From: an uncultured Collinsella sp. | Lineage (GTDB): Bacteria; Actinomycetota; Coriobacteriia; Coriobacteriales; Coriobacteriaceae | Length of the DNA: 15,792 nucleotides | Assembly (NCBI GenBank): GCA_959596495.1 | Contig: CAUFXK010000045.1 | Coordinates: 1-15,792 of the forward strand | Reading direction: 5' to 3' | In this document: positions 14,901-15,792 of the stretch, piece after piece | Layout: every line of letters starts with the position of its first letter | Numbering within the stretch: the stretch's first letter is position 1 | Notes under the pieces: model-generated | Database searches by the model: none | What the model saw: only the letters and a program-made list of their open reading frames with translations | Told to the model about the DNA's origin: nothing | Translations under genes and position numbers: made by a program

Positions 14901-14914
14901 CAAACAAATGTTCT
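14901..14914. promoter_or_regulatory. LexA-like box 1 of the lexA/LysM intergenic region
   Basis: CAAACAAATGTTCT matches the CGAAC-N4-GTTCG palindrome at eight of ten positions. It lies 24 bases upstream of the lexA start codon, in the lexA leader or promoter. It is the weakest of the three sites, but sits in exact 28-base register with the other two. Confidence 0.55.
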
Positions 14915-14922
14915 ATTTTTGC

Positions 14923-14950
14923 TTGACAGGAACAACTGTTCGAAGATAAT
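14923..14950 (+). promoter_or_regulatory. Promoter of the LysM gene, spacer filled by a LexA box
   Basis: TTGACA (14923-14928, perfect) and GATAAT (14945-14950, five of six) are separated by 16 bases. The LexA box 14929-14942 begins directly after the -35 hexamer. Transcription would start near 14957, at the edge of the third LexA box, giving a leader of about 84 bases. The design equals that of the recA promoter. Confidence 0.78.
14929..14942. promoter_or_regulatory. LexA box 2 of the lexA/LysM intergenic region
   Basis: GGAACAACTGTTCG matches the SOS palindrome at nine of ten positions and lies between the -35 and -10 of the LysM promoter. It probably also serves lexA. Confidence 0.85.
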
Positions 14951-14956
14951 AATAAC

Positions 14957-14970
14957 CGAACACTCGTTCC
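14957..14970. promoter_or_regulatory. LexA box 3 of the lexA/LysM intergenic region
   Basis: CGAACACTCGTTCC matches the SOS palindrome at nine of ten positions. It begins at the expected transcription start of the LysM gene, 28 bases from box 2. Confidence 0.85.
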
Positions 14971-15008
14971 CGCGCTAGACTTTTTTGTCCCCGCGGCTTG
15001 ATAAAACA

Positions 15009-15037
15009 GTTCTCGTCAAAACAAACGAGAGGAGAAC
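15009..15037 (+). promoter_or_regulatory. Leader hairpins overlapping the LysM gene ribosome site
   Basis: Two alternative stems are possible: TCTCGT (15011-15016) with ACGAGA (15025-15030), and GTTCTC (15009-15014) with GAGAAC (15032-15037). Both cover part of the GAGGAG ribosome site (15029-15034), so either would lower translation of the LysM gene. Confidence 0.4.
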
Positions 15038-15040
15038 AGA

Positions 15041-15490
15041 ATGAACGCAGCGGATATGGTCCAGGGAAACCTCGCTCTTAAGCTCGAGGCGCCCGCCACG
15101 CCTGCCTTTACGGTCGTGAAGGGCGGACGCTCTCATTTTCAGGCCGTGGCCACTAAGCCCGTTCGCACCCAGCGTGCGTCCGTTGCTTCGGCTCCTGTTG
15201 CCCTGAAGGCCTCGACGATCGTTGCTGTAGCCGTAGCGTTTACCCTGTTCTTCGTGCTCGCCACGTCAGTTTTTTCTGCTCGTCACGCAGCATATGCCGA
15301 TTCCGTAGCCAACGTCACCTACGAAACGGTTCGTGTGCAGTCCGGCGATTCCCTGTGGTCGCTTGCCCAGGAGCATCCCATCGATGGCCTTTCCACGCAG
15401 GAGACTTCCGACATGATTCGTAGCGTAAATCACCTCGATCGCAGCTCTCTTGATGCTGGTGCAGTTCTGAAAGTTCCGGCTCGTTCGTAA
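15041..15490 (+). CDS. Membrane-anchored LysM protein, probable SOS cell-division inhibitor (YneA/ChiZ-like)
   Basis: A 149-residue protein with a 55-residue N-terminal region, basic just before the membrane (R42, R45, K56), one membrane helix at about 59-79, and a C-terminal extracytoplasmic LysM domain (about 96-147, YETVRVQSGDSLWSLAQE ... AGAVLKVPAR), a peptidoglycan-binding module. AGGAG at 15030-15034 precedes the ATG. It is divergent from lexA and followed by nrdR; this position and architecture equal those of YneA of Bacillus subtilis and ChiZ (Rv2719c) of Mycobacterium, which inhibit division during the SOS response. The promoter carries two LexA boxes. That it halts division is inferred from context; sequence beyond the LysM domain is not conserved enough to prove homology. 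Confidence 0.85.
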   Translation: MNAADMVQGNLALKLEAPATPAFTVVKGGRSHFQAVATKPVRTQRASVASAPVALKASTIVAVAVAFTLFFVLATSVFSARHAAYADSVANVTYETVRVQSGDSLWSLAQEHPIDGLSTQETSDMIRSVNHLDRSSLDAGAVLKVPARS

Positions 15491-15505
15491 GATTTCCGCT
15501 CGGTT

Positions 15506-15545
15506 GCATGGTACCCTTGTTATCGTTTAAGAGGAGGTACCATGC
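15506..15545 (+). promoter_or_regulatory. Inverted repeat enclosing the nrdR ribosome site and start codon
   Basis: GCATGGTACC (15506-15515) and GGTACCATGC (15536-15545) are perfect 10-base complements around a 20-base loop. The 3' arm contains the nrdR ATG (15542-15544), and the AAGAGGAGG ribosome site lies at the end of the loop. As RNA, the stem would hide the start codon. Confidence 0.6.
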
Positions 15546-15792
15546 GCTGTCCCAAATGCGGCAAGGCACATACCCGCGTTGTCGATTCCCGTATGCAGGA
15601 GTCGAACAACACTATCAAGCGTCGTCGCGAATGCTGTTCGTGCAATTATCGTTTTACGACGTTCGAGCGCTGCGAAGATCCCATCGAGGTTATCAAATCC
15701 GACGGGTCTAAGCAGCGGTTCGATCGCAACAAGCTGCTGGTCGGCCTGATGCGCGCCACGATTAAGCGCGATATCGATACGAAAAAGCTCAA
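15542..15792 (+). CDS. nrdR: Transcriptional repressor NrdR, 3' end outside the window
   Basis: Represses ribonucleotide reductase genes in response to ATP/dATP. The visible 83 codons start MRCPKCGKAHTRVVDSR, with a zinc ribbon of two CxxC pairs (C3-C6 and C31-C34 in ECCSCNYRFTTFER), and the beginning of the ATP-cone domain (IEVIKSDGSKQRFDRNKLL). The frame remains open at the window's end; full NrdR has about 150 residues. GAGGAGG at 15531-15537 supports the ATG at 15542. It lies 51 bases after the LysM gene; the lexA-LysM-nrdR order is known from other actinobacteria. A frame at 15508-15711 that covers the same place is out of phase and not a gene. Confidence 0.95.
   Translation, partial: MRCPKCGKAHTRVVDSRMQESNNTIKRRRECCSCNYRFTTFERCEDPIEVIKSDGSKQRFDRNKLLVGLMRATIKRDIDTKKL

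Noticed and set aside
14233..14907. A lexA start at 14907 that would add MFGMGREEPL
   Set aside because: It would lie within a LexA-like box and before the only good ribosome site; MARKITK at 14877 fits the family.
14945..14954. A lexA promoter based on TATTAT on the minus strand
   Set aside because: No acceptable -35 hexamer was found at 16-18 bases upstream, so the lexA promoter is left unassigned.
15508..15711. A 67-codon frame starting MVPLLSFKRRYH
   Set aside because: It is out of phase with nrdR, whose zinc ribbon and ATP-cone start are clear in the correct frame.

Overview
The window looks like a chromosomal housekeeping block from a high-GC, low-complexity-poor actinobacterium of the class Coriobacteriia, most like Collinsella. 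I judge this from protein style, a GC content of roughly 60% and the gene order rodZ-rimO-pgsA-cinA-recA-recX-rny-spoVS-miaB-miaA-hflX followed by lexA / LysM gene / nrdR. No database search was possible, so the genus is an inference. All genes are on the + strand except lexA and the acyltransferase-like gene behind it.

Layout. (1) 1-4483: the 3' part of a rodZ-like cell-shape gene, then yajQ, rimO (ribosomal protein S12 methylthiotransferase), pgsA (phosphatidylglycerophosphate synthase) and a stand-alone CinA C-terminal amidase (pncC type), closed by a 9-bp terminator-like stem. (2) 4484-6593: a regulatory gap with 11-bp-phased direct repeats and a LexA-box promoter, then recA and recX. (3) 6594-9881: a leader with its own promoter, rny (RNase Y), a GHKL-type ATP-binding protein of unknown function, and spoVS. 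(4) 9947-13544: miaB, miaA and hflX, joined by TAATG overlaps. (5) 13529-15792: convergent to hflX, an Hgsnat/DUF1624-like membrane protein that is translationally coupled to lexA; divergent from lexA, a small membrane-anchored LysM protein; then the beginning of nrdR, which runs off the window.

The most notable content is an SOS circuit. recA and the LysM gene have promoters of the same design: the LexA palindrome (GAAC-N4-GTTC) fills the spacer between the -35 and -10 hexamers. The lexA/LysM intergenic region holds three LexA-like boxes at exactly 28-bp intervals. The arrangement lexA <- -> LysM protein -> nrdR matches the placement of the SOS cell-division inhibitors YneA (Bacillus) and ChiZ/Rv2719c (Mycobacterium), so the LysM gene is probably the SOS division inhibitor here. 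A perfect 10-bp inverted repeat pairs with and encloses the nrdR start codon, which suggests translational control of the ribonucleotide reductase repressor. The TAATG coupling of lexA to a multi-membrane acyltransferase-like protein, and the GHKL ATPase placed between an RNase gene and spoVS, are the least explained elements.
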